Positions 30,926 to 40,441 are shown, counted from the stretch's first letter. The stretch: 64,000 nt of DNA from Streptomyces europaeiscabiei (GCF_036346855.1 NZ_CP107841.1:992001-1056000); one strand, 5' to 3'. Notes: generated by a model from the letters alone, not told the origin. Numbers and translations are program-made.

Positions 30926-32251
30926 ATGGGCGTTCGCCGACGAAGTCGCCGCCTGGCCGCCATGATCACCGTCGCGGGGCTCGCGTTCGGGGCGGCAGCC
31001 TGCGGATCGGGGTCCGACAGCACCGGAGGCGGTGACCCGAACACGCTGGAGGTCTGGACCCGCAGCAACCCGGACCCCGCCGCCACGTACGAGCGGGTGT
31101 TCGCCGCCTTCACCGAGAAGACCGGCATCCGGATCGACTACCAGCCGGTCATCAACTTCGACCAGCAGCTCCAGAGCCGGGCGTCCACCAGGGACCTCCC
31201 GGACGTGATGATCAACGACACGGCACTGATGGGCAGTTACCAGAGCCAGGGCCTGCTCAAGCCGATCGATCCGGCCGCGATCGAGGGCCACGACCAGATC
31301 ACCGACCGGACGTGGGCCTCCACCGTGGGCATCGACGGCGAGCACTACGGCATCCCGTACTCCCGTCAGGCCCAGACCCTGATGATCCGCAAGGACTGGC
31401 TGCGCAAGCTCGGGCTCAAGGCGCCCACGACCTGGGCGGAGATGCTCGCCGTCGCGAAGGCCTTCGCCGATCGCGACCCGGACGGCGACGGCAGGAAGGA
31501 CACCTACGGCATGGTCGTCCCGGGCAGCGCCCAGAACGGCTACGCCGCCTGGTGGGGCGCCAGCTTCCTCTGGTCCGGCGGCGCGAAGATCATCGAGCCG
31601 GACGGCAAGGGTTACCGCCCCGCCATGGACTCGGCCGCCGCCGTGCGCACCGTCACCTGGATGAAGGACAACCTCTTCTGCGGTGACAACGGTGTCATCC
31701 AGCCCGGCGCCATCAGCGCCGTCACCGGCACGGCCACCAACTTCCAGGACGGCAACGCCGGGATGTACCTCACCGGCCCGTACAACATCGCCACCTACGA
31801 CACCACACCCGGCAAGGACAAGTACGAGGTGGTCCCGTTCCCCGCGGGCCCGGCCGGGTCCACCGTGCTCGCCGACGGCGAGAACGTCTACTTCGGGGCC
31901 AGGACCGGCAAGACGAAGCAGGAACAGGCCCTCGCCGCCTTCCTGATCTCCCCCGAGGGCCAGAAGCTCGCCATGACGGGCAGGAACCAGCCCGTGGTCC
32001 GCATCCCCGTCAACGCCACGCTCGACGCGGCCCAGGTGCGCGACGACCCGCGCTGGAGCGTCGTACAGAAGGCGTACGAGGACGCCTCCGAGCAGTTCCC
32101 CAACGCACCCGACTTCGCACCGATCAAGCAGGACACCGCCGACGCCCTCAACGCCGTCTTCACCTACTGCGGCAGCGACGTCGGCACCGGCCTCAAGGAA
32201 CTCAACGACACCCTCGCCGGTGACCTCAAGGACCAGGACCTGTTGAAATGA
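30926..32251 (+). CDS. Sugar ABC transporter substrate-binding lipoprotein
   Basis: A 441-residue family 1 extracellular binding protein. A basic start and hydrophobic core lead to a lipobox ending AAAC (Cys near residue 26). Typical segments are TLEVWTRSNPDPAATYERVF, DVMINDTALMGSYQSQGLL, GIPYSRQAQTLMIRKDWL and NAGMYLTGPYNIATYD. ACGGAG precedes the ATG by seven bases. It is the first gene of a five-gene operon whose last two enzymes act on glucarate, so glucarate/galactarate or a related aldaric acid is the likely ligand; this is inference. The stop overlaps the next gene (ATGA). Confidence 0.92.
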   Translation: MGVRRRSRRLAAMITVAGLAFGAAACGSGSDSTGGGDPNTLEVWTRSNPDPAATYERVFAAFTEKTGIRIDYQPVINFDQQLQSRASTRDLPDVMINDTALMGSYQSQGLLKPIDPAAIEGHDQITDRTWASTVGIDGEHYGIPYSRQAQTLMIRKDWLRKLGLKAPTTWAEMLAVAKAFADRDPDGDGRKDTYGMVVPGSAQNGYAAWWGASFLWSGGAKIIEPDGKGYRPAMDSAAAVRTVTWMKDNLFCGDNGVIQPGAISAVTGTATNFQDGNAGMYLTGPYNIATYDTTPGKDKYEVVPFPAGPAGSTVLADGENVYFGARTGKTKQEQALAAFLISPEGQKLAMTGRNQPVVRIPVNATLDAAQVRDDPRWSVVQKAYEDASEQFPNAPDFAPIKQDTADALNAVFTYCGSDVGTGLKELNDTLAGDLKDQDLLK

Positions 32252-33177
32252 CCGCGACCACCGCGACCACTATCGCTCCGGACCGGCGCAGAGCGCTCGC
32301 CAAGCGGGTCCTCTCCAAGAAGGCCGTCCTCCCCTGGCTGTTCCTGGCCCCCGGTCTGCTGCTTGCCCTCGTCTTCAAGTTCGTGCCGATGGGCAAGGGC
32401 ATCTGGCTCAGCTTCTTCGACGTACGGCCGTTCCTGGGCGACCGGTGGGTCGGCCTCGACAACTACACGCGGGTCCTGACCGACCACCGCTTCCAGGACG
32501 CGGTCGGCCACACCCTCCTCCTCGGCATAGGGCAGTCGCTCGGCGCGATCGTCGTCGGCTTCTTCCTGGCGCTGCTGCTCGAGGGCCAGGCCCGCTCGCT
32601 GAAGATCATCCGCGCGGCCGTCTTCCTGCCGGTCGTCACCGCCACCGCCGTGGTCGGTGAGCTGTGGCGGCTGATGTACTACCCGACCTCCGACGGCCTC
32701 GTGAACAGCGCCCTCGGCGTCCTCGGCCTCGGCCCGACACCCTTCCTCGACAACCCCGACACCGCGCTCTGGGCAACGATGGTCATGGGCGTCTGGATGG
32801 CCGCCCCCTACAACATGGTCATCATCCTCGCCGGACTCGCGGGCGTGGACCGCACGTTGTACGAGGCCGCCGCGATGGACGGCGTCTCACTGTGGCAGCG
32901 GCTGCGGTACGTCACCCTGCCGGCGATCCGTCCCGCCCTCGGCATCGTCCTCACCCTGGCCGCCATCCGTGGTCTGCGCGTCTTCACCGAGGTGTACGTC
33001 CTCACGGGCGGCGGCCCCGCCGGGTCCACCGAGGTGTGGATGACCCGCGCCTACACCCTCGGCTTCACCCGCAACGACATCGGCGGCGCGTCGGCGGCCT
33101 CCGTCGTCCTGCTCGCGGTGACGCTGCTGCTCACCGTCTCCGTCAACCACTTCCGCAAGAGGGGAGACCTGCGATGA
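32248..33177 (+). CDS. Sugar ABC transporter permease, MalF/UgpA type
   Basis: A 309-residue membrane protein with six predicted helices, beginning LPWLFLAPGLLLALVFKF. The cytoplasmic EAA loop that contacts the ATPase reads YEAAAMDGVSLWQRLRYVTL. It overlaps the binding protein gene at its start and the second permease gene at its end, both by ATGA, so translation is coupled. There is no ATPase gene in the operon, as is common in Streptomyces, where a shared MsiK serves many sugar transporters. Confidence 0.93.
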   Translation: MTATTATTIAPDRRRALAKRVLSKKAVLPWLFLAPGLLLALVFKFVPMGKGIWLSFFDVRPFLGDRWVGLDNYTRVLTDHRFQDAVGHTLLLGIGQSLGAIVVGFFLALLLEGQARSLKIIRAAVFLPVVTATAVVGELWRLMYYPTSDGLVNSALGVLGLGPTPFLDNPDTALWATMVMGVWMAAPYNMVIILAGLAGVDRTLYEAAAMDGVSLWQRLRYVTLPAIRPALGIVLTLAAIRGLRVFTEVYVLTGGGPAGSTEVWMTRAYTLGFTRNDIGGASAASVVLLAVTLLLTVSVNHFRKRGDLR

Positions 33178-34127
33178 GCGCACCCGCCCTCGATCCCGTC
33201 CGGACCCCGTCCGACCAGGTCACCGCCACCCCGTCCAAACGGTCCGGCAAACCGGCCCGTACGACGCCCGCCCGTTTCGACACCGCGCTCGGCTGGAACG
33301 ACAGGCCCGGCGTCTCCTGGGCCCTGCGGATCCTGCTGTGCGCGATCGCGCTCGGCATCTTCGCCGCGCCCTTCCTGACGATCGTCTCCGGCGCCCTCAG
33401 TACCCACCCCAGCGGCTCGTCGCTGACCTTCCTCCCGCACGACAGCACGCTGCTCAACTTCCGGGTGGCCGGGGAGCGCGGTATCTGGGACTACTTCACC
33501 AACTCGCTCGTCATCGCGGGCGGCGGACTGCTCCTGCAACTCGTGGTGTGCGTGCTCGCCGCGTACGCGCTGGCCCGGCACCGCTTCCGCGGCCAGGCGC
33601 TGATCATGACCCTGTTCATGCTGACGATGATGCTGCCCGAGGAGGTCATCGCCATCCCGCTGTCCCTGGTACTCGGCCATGTCCCGGTGGTCGGCATCGA
33701 TCTGAAGGGCACCGTGTGGGGCGTGATCCTGCCGCTGGGTGCCTGGGGTTTCTCGGTGATGCTGCTGACCGAGTTCATGAAGGACATACCCAGCGAGATC
33801 GAGGAGGCCGCCCGCCTCGACGGCGTGGGCGAGCTGCGGATGCTGTGGCAGGTCGTCCTGCCGCTGTGCAAGCCCGCGCTCGGCGTGGCCGGGGTCCTCG
33901 GCTTCATCATGATCTGGGACCAGTACCTGCTGCCGCTCATCGCGGCCAAGGACCCGACCGACTACACGGTCACCGTGGCCCTCTCGATCCTGCGGACCGA
34001 CCCCGAGGTCGGCTCGGGCGTCGTCCTCGCCGGCGCGGTCATCGCGCTGGTGCCCAGCCTTGTCGTCTACCTGCTTCTCCAGCGCTCGCTGGTCACCGGC
34101 ATCGCCGCCGGGGCCACCAAGGGCTGA
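33174..34127 (+). CDS. Sugar ABC transporter permease, MalG/UgpE type
   Basis: A 317-residue partner permease. A polar, Thr/Pro-rich N-terminal extension of about 40 residues precedes six helices starting LRILLCAIALGIFAAPFLTI. The EAA loop is IEEAARLDGVGELRMLWQVV. The long N-terminus is unusual but common in actinobacteria. The gene overlaps the first permease and is followed 26 bases later by the dehydratase gene. Confidence 0.93.
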   Translation: MSAPALDPVRTPSDQVTATPSKRSGKPARTTPARFDTALGWNDRPGVSWALRILLCAIALGIFAAPFLTIVSGALSTHPSGSSLTFLPHDSTLLNFRVAGERGIWDYFTNSLVIAGGGLLLQLVVCVLAAYALARHRFRGQALIMTLFMLTMMLPEEVIAIPLSLVLGHVPVVGIDLKGTVWGVILPLGAWGFSVMLLTEFMKDIPSEIEEAARLDGVGELRMLWQVVLPLCKPALGVAGVLGFIMIWDQYLLPLIAAKDPTDYTVTVALSILRTDPEVGSGVVLAGAVIALVPSLVVYLLLQRSLVTGIAAGATKG

Positions 34128-34153
34128 CCCAACCCCCCACGTTTGAGGGAGAC

Positions 34154-35062
34154 ATGAAGTTCCAAGGAGTGCTGTTCTTTCCGGTCACGCCGTTCGGTTC
34201 GGACGGTTCGCTGGACGAGGAACGGCTCGCACAGCACATCGAGGCCGGGGTCGCGGCCGGTGCCGGGGGCGTGTTCGTCGCCTGCGGCACCGGTGAGTTC
34301 CACGCGCTGACGCCCGAGGAGATCGAGCGGGCCACGCGGGTCGCCGTGGCGGCGACGGCCGGGCGGGTTCCCGTGCTGGCCGCCGCCGGGGGCCCGCCCC
34401 CGGTCGCCCGCGACCAGGCCGCCCGGATCGAACGCGCCGGCGCCGACGGCATCCTGCTGCTGCCGCCCTATCTGGTGAGCGCGCCGCAACAGGGCCTGGT
34501 GCGGTACGTCAGGGAGGTCACGGCCGCCACCGGCCTGCCGGTCGTCTTCTACCAGCGCGGCACCGCCCGTCTCACCGCGGACACCGCCGCCGAGATCGCC
34601 GCCCTGCCCGGGGTCGTCGGCCTCAAGGACGGCATCGGGGACATCGAGAGGATGCACCGGATCGTGCGCGCGGTCCGGGCCGTGCCGGGCACGGAGGGCT
34701 TCCAGTTCTTCAACGGACTGCCCACCGCCGAGATGACCGCGCCCGCCTACCAGGGCATCGGCGTCGGCCTGTACTCCTCCGCCGTGTTCGCCTTCGCCCC
34801 GGAGATCGCCCTCGCCTTCCACCGGGCGCTGGCCGAGGGCGACGAGGCGCTGGTCGCCACGCTCCTCGACGAGTTCTACGGTCCGCTCGTCGAACTGCGC
34901 GACGAGGTGCCCGGATACGCCGTGGCCCTGGTGAAGGCCGGGGTGACCCTTCGCGGCCTGGACGTCGGCGGTGTACGGGCCCCTCTCGTCGACCCGACCC
35001 CGGAGCACATCGCCCGGCTGGCGAAGCTCATCGACCACGGCCTGGAGGTGGTGGGCGCGTGA
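34154..35062 (+). CDS. 5-dehydro-4-deoxyglucarate dehydratase (DapA superfamily)
   Basis: A 302-residue class I aldolase-fold enzyme. It converts 5-keto-4-deoxyglucarate to 2-oxoglutarate semialdehyde with loss of water and CO2. The Schiff-base lysine lies in GVVGLKDGIGDIERM, and the substrate-site tyrosine is in PVVFYQRGTA. FFNGLPTAEMTAPAYQGIGV is characteristic of this branch and separates it from dihydrodipicolinate synthase. The start ATG follows GAGGGAG. It overlaps gudD by four bases. The next enzyme, 2-oxoglutarate semialdehyde dehydrogenase, is not in the operon. Confidence 0.92.
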   Translation: MKFQGVLFFPVTPFGSDGSLDEERLAQHIEAGVAAGAGGVFVACGTGEFHALTPEEIERATRVAVAATAGRVPVLAAAGGPPPVARDQAARIERAGADGILLLPPYLVSAPQQGLVRYVREVTAATGLPVVFYQRGTARLTADTAAEIAALPGVVGLKDGIGDIERMHRIVRAVRAVPGTEGFQFFNGLPTAEMTAPAYQGIGVGLYSSAVFAFAPEIALAFHRALAEGDEALVATLLDEFYGPLVELRDEVPGYAVALVKAGVTLRGLDVGGVRAPLVDPTPEHIARLAKLIDHGLEVVGA

Positions 35063-36330
35063 CCGAGAACCGCACCGGCACACCGGGGACCAGGATCCGG
35101 GAGCTGATCGTCACCCCGATCGCCTTCCGCGACCCGCCGCTGCTCAACTCGGTCGGCGTCCACGAGCCGCTCGCGCTGCGGACCGTGCTCCAACTCGTCC
35201 TGGAGGACGGGACGGTGGGGCTCGGCGAGTCGACGGGCGGCACCGTCCGGCTGGAGCGACTCTACGCCGCCGCGAAGGCGGTGGTCGGCCTGGACGTCTT
35301 CGACACGACCGCCGTCGCGGCCGCGATCGACGCCGTGCTGCTGCCGACCGTGCCAGGCTCCCACGAACGCGGCTGGACCACCTCGGCGGTCGAGGTGGCC
35401 TGCCTCGACGCGCAGGGCAAACTGCTCGGCCGCCCGGTCAGCGATCTGCTCGGCGGCCGGGTCCGCGACTCCGTGCCCTTCGCCGCGTACCTGTTCTACA
35501 AGTGGGCCGAACACCCCGCCCTCGACGGCCGCCCGGCGGTCGGCGACGACTGGGGCGAGGCCCTGGACCCGGCGGGGATCGTCGAGCAGGCCCGGTTGAT
35601 GCAACAGCGGTACGGGTTCGGGTCGTTCAAGCTCAAGGGCGGAGTCTTCCCGCCGGACGAGGAGATCGCCGCGATCGAGGCGCTCGCGGAGGCCTTCCCC
35701 GGGCAGCCGCTGCGGCTGGACCCCAACACGGCCTGGACGGTGGAGACCTCGACGTACGTCGCCCGTCGACTGGACGGCGTACTGGAGTACTTGGAGGATC
35801 CCACCGCCACCATCGCCGGTATGGCGGAGGTGGCGAAGGACTCGCCGATGCCGCTCGCCACCAACATGTGCGTGGTCGCCTGGGAGCAGCTGAGGCCGGC
35901 GGTCGAGCAGGACGCGATCCAGGTGCTGCTCACCGACCACCACTACTGGGGCGGACTGCGCCGCACCCGTGAACTGGCCGCAGTCTGCGAGGCGTTCGGA
36001 CTCGCCCTGTCCATGCACTCCAACTCGCACCTGGGCATCAGCCTGGCCGCGATGACCCATGTCGCAGCGGCCATTCCCAACCTCGACCACTCCTGCGACA
36101 CGCACTATCCGTGGAACTCCGCCGACGACGTGATCGTCCCCGGCGTGCTGGAGATCCGGGACGGGGAGGTCGCGGTGCCGACAGGGCCAGGGCTGGGTGT
36201 GGAGCTGGACCACGACGCCCTGGACCGGCTGCACCGGCTGTATGTCGACTCCGGCACGCGTTCGCGGGACGACACCGGGTACATGCGCCGGATCGAGCCG
36301 GGGTACGAGCTGCGACTGCCGCGCTGGTGA
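35059..36330 (+). CDS. gudD: Glucarate dehydratase (enolase superfamily)
   Basis: A 423-residue enzyme that dehydrates D-glucarate to 5-keto-4-deoxyglucarate. The catalytic KxK lies in FGSFKLKGGVFPPDEE. Metal ligands are in LRLDPNTAWTVE and LEYLEDPT, and the catalytic His/Asn segment is HSNSHLGISLAAMTHVAAA. Length and motifs fit GudD rather than galactarate dehydratase GarD. It starts with GTG overlapping the preceding stop and ends in a hairpin terminator. With the dehydratase before it and the ABC transporter it makes a glucarate uptake and degradation unit. Confidence 0.94.
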   Translation: MTENRTGTPGTRIRELIVTPIAFRDPPLLNSVGVHEPLALRTVLQLVLEDGTVGLGESTGGTVRLERLYAAAKAVVGLDVFDTTAVAAAIDAVLLPTVPGSHERGWTTSAVEVACLDAQGKLLGRPVSDLLGGRVRDSVPFAAYLFYKWAEHPALDGRPAVGDDWGEALDPAGIVEQARLMQQRYGFGSFKLKGGVFPPDEEIAAIEALAEAFPGQPLRLDPNTAWTVETSTYVARRLDGVLEYLEDPTATIAGMAEVAKDSPMPLATNMCVVAWEQLRPAVEQDAIQVLLTDHHYWGGLRRTRELAAVCEAFGLALSMHSNSHLGISLAAMTHVAAAIPNLDHSCDTHYPWNSADDVIVPGVLEIRDGEVAVPTGPGLGVELDHDALDRLHRLYVDSGTRSRDDTGYMRRIEPGYELRLPRW

Positions 36331-36343
36331 ATCACCGCTGATC

Positions 36344-36366
36344 AGGGGCCGCCTTGGGCGGCCCCT
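36344..36366 (+). terminator. gudD terminator
   Basis: AGGGGCCGCC/GGCGGCCCCT with a three-base loop (ttg) 14 bases after the gudD stop, followed by TCTCGT. Confidence 0.8.
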
Positions 36367-36560
36367 TCTCGTGCGGGCGGAATCGTGCGCCCTGCGCGCC
36401 GGTCGCGGGAGGCGGACGACCGGCGCGCAGGCACGGGTCGGCCGGTGCTGTGCCTCGGTACTTGGTTTCCGCATCACCAGGGTGCGAAGCCGCCCCTTTC
36501 ACGCGGTGCCCGACCGGCCGTCCCGCCTGTTTGGCTTGGACCGCGACGCACACCACCCAT

Positions 36561-36640
36561 CCGTACGTACCGCCTCACCGCCGCACGTACCGCCTCACCG
36601 CCGTACGTATCGCATCACCGCCGTACGTGCCGCCCCGGCG
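36561..36640. repeat. 20-bp direct repeats (4 units)
   Basis: Four contiguous 20-base units start at 36561, 36581, 36601 and 36621. The first is CCGTACGTACCGCCTCACCG; the next two differ at one and two positions and the last diverges at its 3' end. Each carries an ACGTA/ACGTG core. The spacing of about two helical turns would place bound proteins on one face of the DNA. Confidence 0.85.
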
Positions 36641-36693
36641 TCGCCGTTCCCGTGTCGATCGCCTCGGAATCCGCCCACGACCACGTCGTCAGC

Positions 36694-36740
36694 GCGCCAC
36701 ACGAATTCCGCGCCACACGAGTTCCGCGCCTCCCGAATCC
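36694..36740. repeat. 16-bp direct repeats (2 units plus a degenerate third)
   Basis: GCGCCACACGAATTCC (36694-36709) and GCGCCACACGAGTTCC (36710-36725) are adjacent and differ at one base. GCGCCTCCCGAATCC follows at 36726. They lie about 100-150 bases before the encapsulin start. Confidence 0.8.
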
Positions 36741-36840
36741 CGTTTCTCCGCAGCACCCGGCGTCCGCCCGTGTCCAGGCGCGTCCACGCACACACTCGCT
36801 CGCACGTCCACGCTCATCGGCTCACCGATCGGGAGGGAAT

Positions 36841-38268
36841 GTGACCGCCCCCGTAAGCTCCTCCGAAAGCGCACCGGAACCCGCCGACGAACAGCAGTTC
36901 ACCAGCCTCAGCACCCGGGCCGCGCGACAGCTCGCGACGACCACCAAGTCCGCGCCGCAGATGCAGGCCATCACCTCGCGGTGGCTGCTCAGGATGCTGC
37001 CGTGGGTGGACGTCAAGGGCGGCACCTACCGGGTCAACCGCCGTCTCCAGCTGCGCATCGGCCGAGGCCGGGTGCAGTTCGACCAGAACGGCGCCGACGA
37101 CGTCAAGGTCATCCCGCAGACCCTCACCGAACTCCCCGCACTGCGCGGCTACTCCGACCTCGCGGCCCTGCGGGAGATCTCCTCCCGGTTCCGGGTGCGT
37201 GAGGTACGCGCCGGCCAGGTGCTGGTGGACGCCGGGCAGCCGGTGACCGAGGCGTACCTCGTGGTGCACGGCCGGTTCACGCGCTACACCACCGGCAAGT
37301 ACGGCGAGGAGGAGGTCCTCGGCATCATCAGCGACGGCGACGGTCTGGGCGACGAGGCCATCGGCCACGCCGACCCGCTGTGGCTCAGCTCGGTACGGGC
37401 CGACACGGCGGGGGTGGTGCTGGCGCTCAACTGGGACGTGCTGATGGCGTTCGTCGAGCGCTCGCCTTCCCTCGCCGCCCAGTTCGACGCCTTCGCCGAG
37501 CGGCAGCGCATGCCCGTGAACCGCAAGGGCGAGGCCGATGTGCCCCTGGAGGCCGGGCATGTGGGCGAGTTGACGCTGCCGGGCGGCTTCGTCGACTACG
37601 ACCTCGCGCCGCGCGAGTACGAACTCTCCCTCACCCAGACGGTGTTGCGCGTCCACACCCGGGTCGCGGACCTCTACAACAACCCGATGAACCAGACGGA
37701 GCAGCAACTCCGCCTGACCATCGAGGAGATCCGCGAACGCCAGGAGTGGGAGCTGGTCAACAACCGCGAGTTCGGGCTGCTGCACAGCATCGACTACGGC
37801 CAGCGCATCAGCACCTTCTCCGGGCCGCCGACCCCGGACGACATGGACGAGCTTCTTTCCATGCGCCGCAGGACCCGGCTGTACCTGGCCCATCCGAAGG
37901 CGATCGCGGCCTTCTTCCGGCAGTGCAACCGGCGCGGTCTGGTGCCCGGCACGGTGAACGTCGACGGTCACGAGGTGCCCGCGTGGCGCGGGGTGCCGCT
38001 CTTCCCGTGCAGCAAGATCCCGATCAGCCCGCAGCACACCACGAGCATCATCGCGCTGCGCACCGGCGAGAAGGACCAGGGGGTCGTCGGACTGCACCAG
38101 ACGGGCATCCCCGAGGAGTACGAGCCCTCGCTGAACGTGCGGTTCATGGGTATCGACACCACCGCGATCATGAGTTATCTGGTCACCGCCTACCACTCGT
38201 TGGCCGTACTGGTGCCCGACGCAGCCGGGATCCTGGAGAACGTGCAGATCGGGCGGATGCCGGAATGA
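36841..38268 (+). CDS. Family 2B encapsulin shell protein with cyclic-nucleotide-binding domain
   Basis: A 475-residue HK97-fold shell protein of the type long annotated as EshA-like/Crp-family in Streptomyces. The N-terminal shell part contains [20 protein letters not shown] and [15 protein letters not shown] cNMP-binding domain occupies about residues 110-225 ([33 protein letters not shown]). Shell segments follow: [40 protein letters not shown] and [12 protein letters not shown]. Family 2B shells are known to enclose terpene synthases, and the next gene encodes one. The start is a GTG after GGGAGGG. The stop overlaps the terpene synthase ATG. Confidence 0.92.
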   Translation: MTAPVSSSESAPEPADEQQFTSLSTRAARQLATTTKSAPQMQAITSRWLLRMLPWVDVKGGTYRVNRRLQLRIGRGRVQFDQNGADDVKVIPQTLTELPALRGYSDLAALREISSRFRVREVRAGQVLVDAGQPVTEAYLVVHGRFTRYTTGKYGEEEVLGIISDGDGLGDEAIGHADPLWLSSVRADTAGVVLALNWDVLMAFVERSPSLAAQFDAFAERQRMPVNRKGEADVPLEAGHVGELTLPGGFVDYDLAPREYELSLTQTVLRVHTRVADLYNNPMNQTEQQLRLTIEEIRERQEWELVNNREFGLLHSIDYGQRISTFSGPPTPDDMDELLSMRRRTRLYLAHPKAIAAFFRQCNRRGLVPGTVNVDGHEVPAWRGVPLFPCSKIPISPQHTTSIIALRTGEKDQGVVGLHQTGIPEEYEPSLNVRFMGIDTTAIMSYLVTAYHSLAVLVPDAAGILENVQIGRMPE

Positions 38269-39329
38269 GCGAGTCGTCAGTGGCGGACACTCCCTCGCGT
38301 ACACGGCTGCCGGGGCCGCCGAGCATCGCGCGTTCCCGGCGGGACCGGCGCAAGGGCGCGGTCCCCGGGCTGCGGTACCGGCCCGCCGCTCCCGCCGACC
38401 CGGCGAAGGTCGCGGAGGTCGATCGCAGGCTGGAGGCCTGGGCGGAGCGGCTGGACCTGTTCCCCCGGGAATGGAAGGGGCAGTTCGCGGGGTTCGGTAT
38501 GGGCCGGGCGATCGTGCTCGCGTATCCGGGCGGGGCGGGACCGGAGCATCTCACCGCTGCCGGGAAGTTGCTGCTCGCCGAGAACCTGGTCGACAACCTC
38601 TACTGCGAGGTCGACGAGGGCAAGGGCGGCTCCCCGCGCGGTCTCGGCGGCAGGCTGGTCATGGCCCAGTCGGCTCTCGACCCGCTCCACAGCACCCCGG
38701 AGATGGAGGAGCGGTGGGGCAGCGGCGTACGGGCCGACGGGCCGCTGCGGTCCTACCACCACGCGCTGCGGGACTACGCCGTGCTCGCCACGCCCAGCCA
38801 GACCGACCGGCTCGTCCACGATCTGGCCCGGCTGCACCTGGGCTATCTCGGCGAGGCCGCCTGGGCGGAGACCGGCCACATGCCACAGGTGTGGGAGTAC
38901 CTGGTGATGCGGCAGTTCAACAACTTCCGGCCCTGTCTCGCGGTCGTCGACGCCGTGGGCGGCTGGGAGCTGCCGGAGGCCGTCCACGCCCGGCCCGAGG
39001 TCCAGCGGATCACCGCGCTGGCCGGGAACGCGGCCACGATCGTCAACGACCTGTACTCCTTCACCAAGGAGATGTCGAACGACCCCGACCATCTGAATCT
39101 GCCCATGGTGATCGCCACCAACGAGCGGTGCGGGCTGAAGGCCGCCTATCTGGAGGCCGTGGAGATCCACAACCGGATCATGGGGGCGTTCGAGGAGGAG
39201 TCCGCGGCCCTGTCCGCGACCTCGCCGCTGATCGAGCGCTACGCCACCGGTCTCGCAGCCTGGGCGGCCGGCAACCACGAGTGGCACGCCACCAACACCG
39301 ACCGCTACAGCCTGCCCGACTACTGGTAA
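38265..39329 (+). CDS. C11 terpene synthase, 2-methylisoborneol synthase-like (encapsulin cargo)
   Basis: A 354-residue class I terpene cyclase. The NSE metal motif NDLYSFTKE is intact at 261-269. The Asp-rich motif region reads [13 protein letters not shown] (110 onwards); the well-studied S. coelicolor enzyme has DDCYCED there, so the second Asp is Asn in this protein. The first 40 residues are Arg/Pro-rich and look disordered, suiting a cargo-loading segment, but are shorter than in the roughly 440-residue S. coelicolor synthase. Translational coupling to the shell gene and the downstream GPP C-methyltransferase support a 2-methyl-GPP substrate. The product may be 2-methylisoborneol or a relative such as 2-methylenebornane. 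Confidence 0.88.
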   Translation: MSESSVADTPSRTRLPGPPSIARSRRDRRKGAVPGLRYRPAAPADPAKVAEVDRRLEAWAERLDLFPREWKGQFAGFGMGRAIVLAYPGGAGPEHLTAAGKLLLAENLVDNLYCEVDEGKGGSPRGLGGRLVMAQSALDPLHSTPEMEERWGSGVRADGPLRSYHHALRDYAVLATPSQTDRLVHDLARLHLGYLGEAAWAETGHMPQVWEYLVMRQFNNFRPCLAVVDAVGGWELPEAVHARPEVQRITALAGNAATIVNDLYSFTKEMSNDPDHLNLPMVIATNERCGLKAAYLEAVEIHNRIMGAFEEESAALSATSPLIERYATGLAAWAAGNHEWHATNTDRYSLPDYW

Positions 39330-39373
39330 CGCCCCGACACGGCCGACGGCCGACACCACCGGAGGAGCCACCG

Positions 39374-40279
39374 TTGACCATCATCGACGCCCTCAGCTCG
39401 ACCGCCGCACCACCGCCGGCCCCGTCCCCTGCCACCTCCCCGGCCCAGTCCGTGTACCAGAACCGCGTCGCGGACTACTGGAACGCCGAGGAGAACCCCG
39501 TCAACCTCGAACTCGGCAGGATCGACGACCTCTACCACCATCACTACGGCATCGGCGACGCGGACTGGTCCGTCCTCGACGACGACCCCGATCCGGTGCG
39601 CCGCCGCGCGCGCATCACCGCCGAACTGCACCGCCTGGAGCAGGCCCAGGCCGAACTGCTGGCCCGCCACCTCGGCCCTCTCTCCCCCGCCGACCGCGTC
39701 TTCGACGCCGGCTGCGGGCGCGGCGGCGGCAGTGTGGTGGCCCATCTGCGGTACGGCTGCCAGGCCGACGGCGTCACGATCTCCCGCAAGCAGGCCGAGT
39801 TCGCCAACGAGCAGGCCCGCAGGCGGGACATCGACGACCGGGTCCGCTACCACCACCGCAACATGCTCGACACGGGCCTGCCCTCCGGGGCGTACGCGGC
39901 CTCCTGGAACAACGAGTCCACGATGTACGTCGAGTTGGACCTGCTCTTCGCCGAGCACGCCCGGCTGCTGCGCCGCGGCGGCCGCTACGTCACCGTCACC
40001 GGCTGCTACAACGACACCTACGGTCGGGCCTCCCGCGAGGTGTCCCTCATCAACGCCCACTACATCTGCGACATCCACCCCCGCTCCGAGTACTTCCGCG
40101 CGCTGGCCCGCAACCGCCTCGTCCCCGTCCACGTCATGGACCTGACCCCCGCCGCCCTCCCCTACTGGGAACTCCGCAAACAGGCCGACCACCTCGTCAC
40201 CGGCATCGAGGACACCTTCATCACCGCGTACGAGAACGGCAGTTTCCAGTACCTGCTGATCGCCGCCGACCGGGTCTGA
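39374..40279 (+). CDS. Geranyl diphosphate 2-C-methyltransferase
   Basis: A 301-residue SAM-dependent methyltransferase that makes 2-methyl-GPP for the neighbouring cyclase. The SAM site is RVFDAGCGRGGGSVVAHL. Family landmarks are VYQNRVADYWNAEENPVNLE and LYHHHYGIGDADW near the start, and ASWNNESTMYVELD in the active site. The start is a TTG, six bases after GGAGGAG, and no better ATG or GTG precedes the conserved sequence. It is the third gene of the encapsulin operon and is followed by a stem-loop terminator. Confidence 0.93.
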   Translation: MTIIDALSSTAAPPPAPSPATSPAQSVYQNRVADYWNAEENPVNLELGRIDDLYHHHYGIGDADWSVLDDDPDPVRRRARITAELHRLEQAQAELLARHLGPLSPADRVFDAGCGRGGGSVVAHLRYGCQADGVTISRKQAEFANEQARRRDIDDRVRYHHRNMLDTGLPSGAYAASWNNESTMYVELDLLFAEHARLLRRGGRYVTVTGCYNDTYGRASREVSLINAHYICDIHPRSEYFRALARNRLVPVHVMDLTPAALPYWELRKQADHLVTGIEDTFITAYENGSFQYLLIAADRV

Positions 40280-40302
40280 CGCAGGGGTCGGCGGAGCCCG
40301 TA

Positions 40303-40337
40303 CGGTCGGCGGATCCGGGCCCCCGGCCCGCCGACCG
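40303..40337 (+). terminator. Terminator after methyltransferase gene
   Basis: Arms CGGTCGGCGG (40303-40312) and CCGCCGACCG (40328-40337) with an inner CCGG...CCGG hairpin. Confidence 0.7.
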
Positions 40338-40441
40338 CACGCGTCTGCGCCGGGCCCGGAATTGCCGCCGCGGTGTTCCTGGCGCAGGCTGGAACGAGGA
40401 GGGGTGGCGGACAGTGGGCGCCGGAAGAAGGGCGCGTGGTC

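Larger units (their letters stand above)
36331..36840. other. 510-bp intergenic region upstream of encapsulin/terpene operon
   Basis: No convincing gene on either strand. It contains the gudD terminator, a four-unit 20-bp direct repeat (36561-36640) and a 16-bp direct repeat (36694-36740). It is presumably the regulatory region of the downstream operon. Confidence 0.6.

Noticed and set aside
34154..35062. Assignment as dihydrodipicolinate synthase
   Set aside because: The FFNGLPTAEMTAPAYQGIGV segment and linkage to gudD fit 5-dehydro-4-deoxyglucarate dehydratase better.
36841..38268. Assignment as a Crp-family transcription factor
   Set aside because: There is a cNMP-binding domain but no helix-turn-helix; flanking sequence is the encapsulin shell fold and the neighbours are the known cargo and its partner enzyme.
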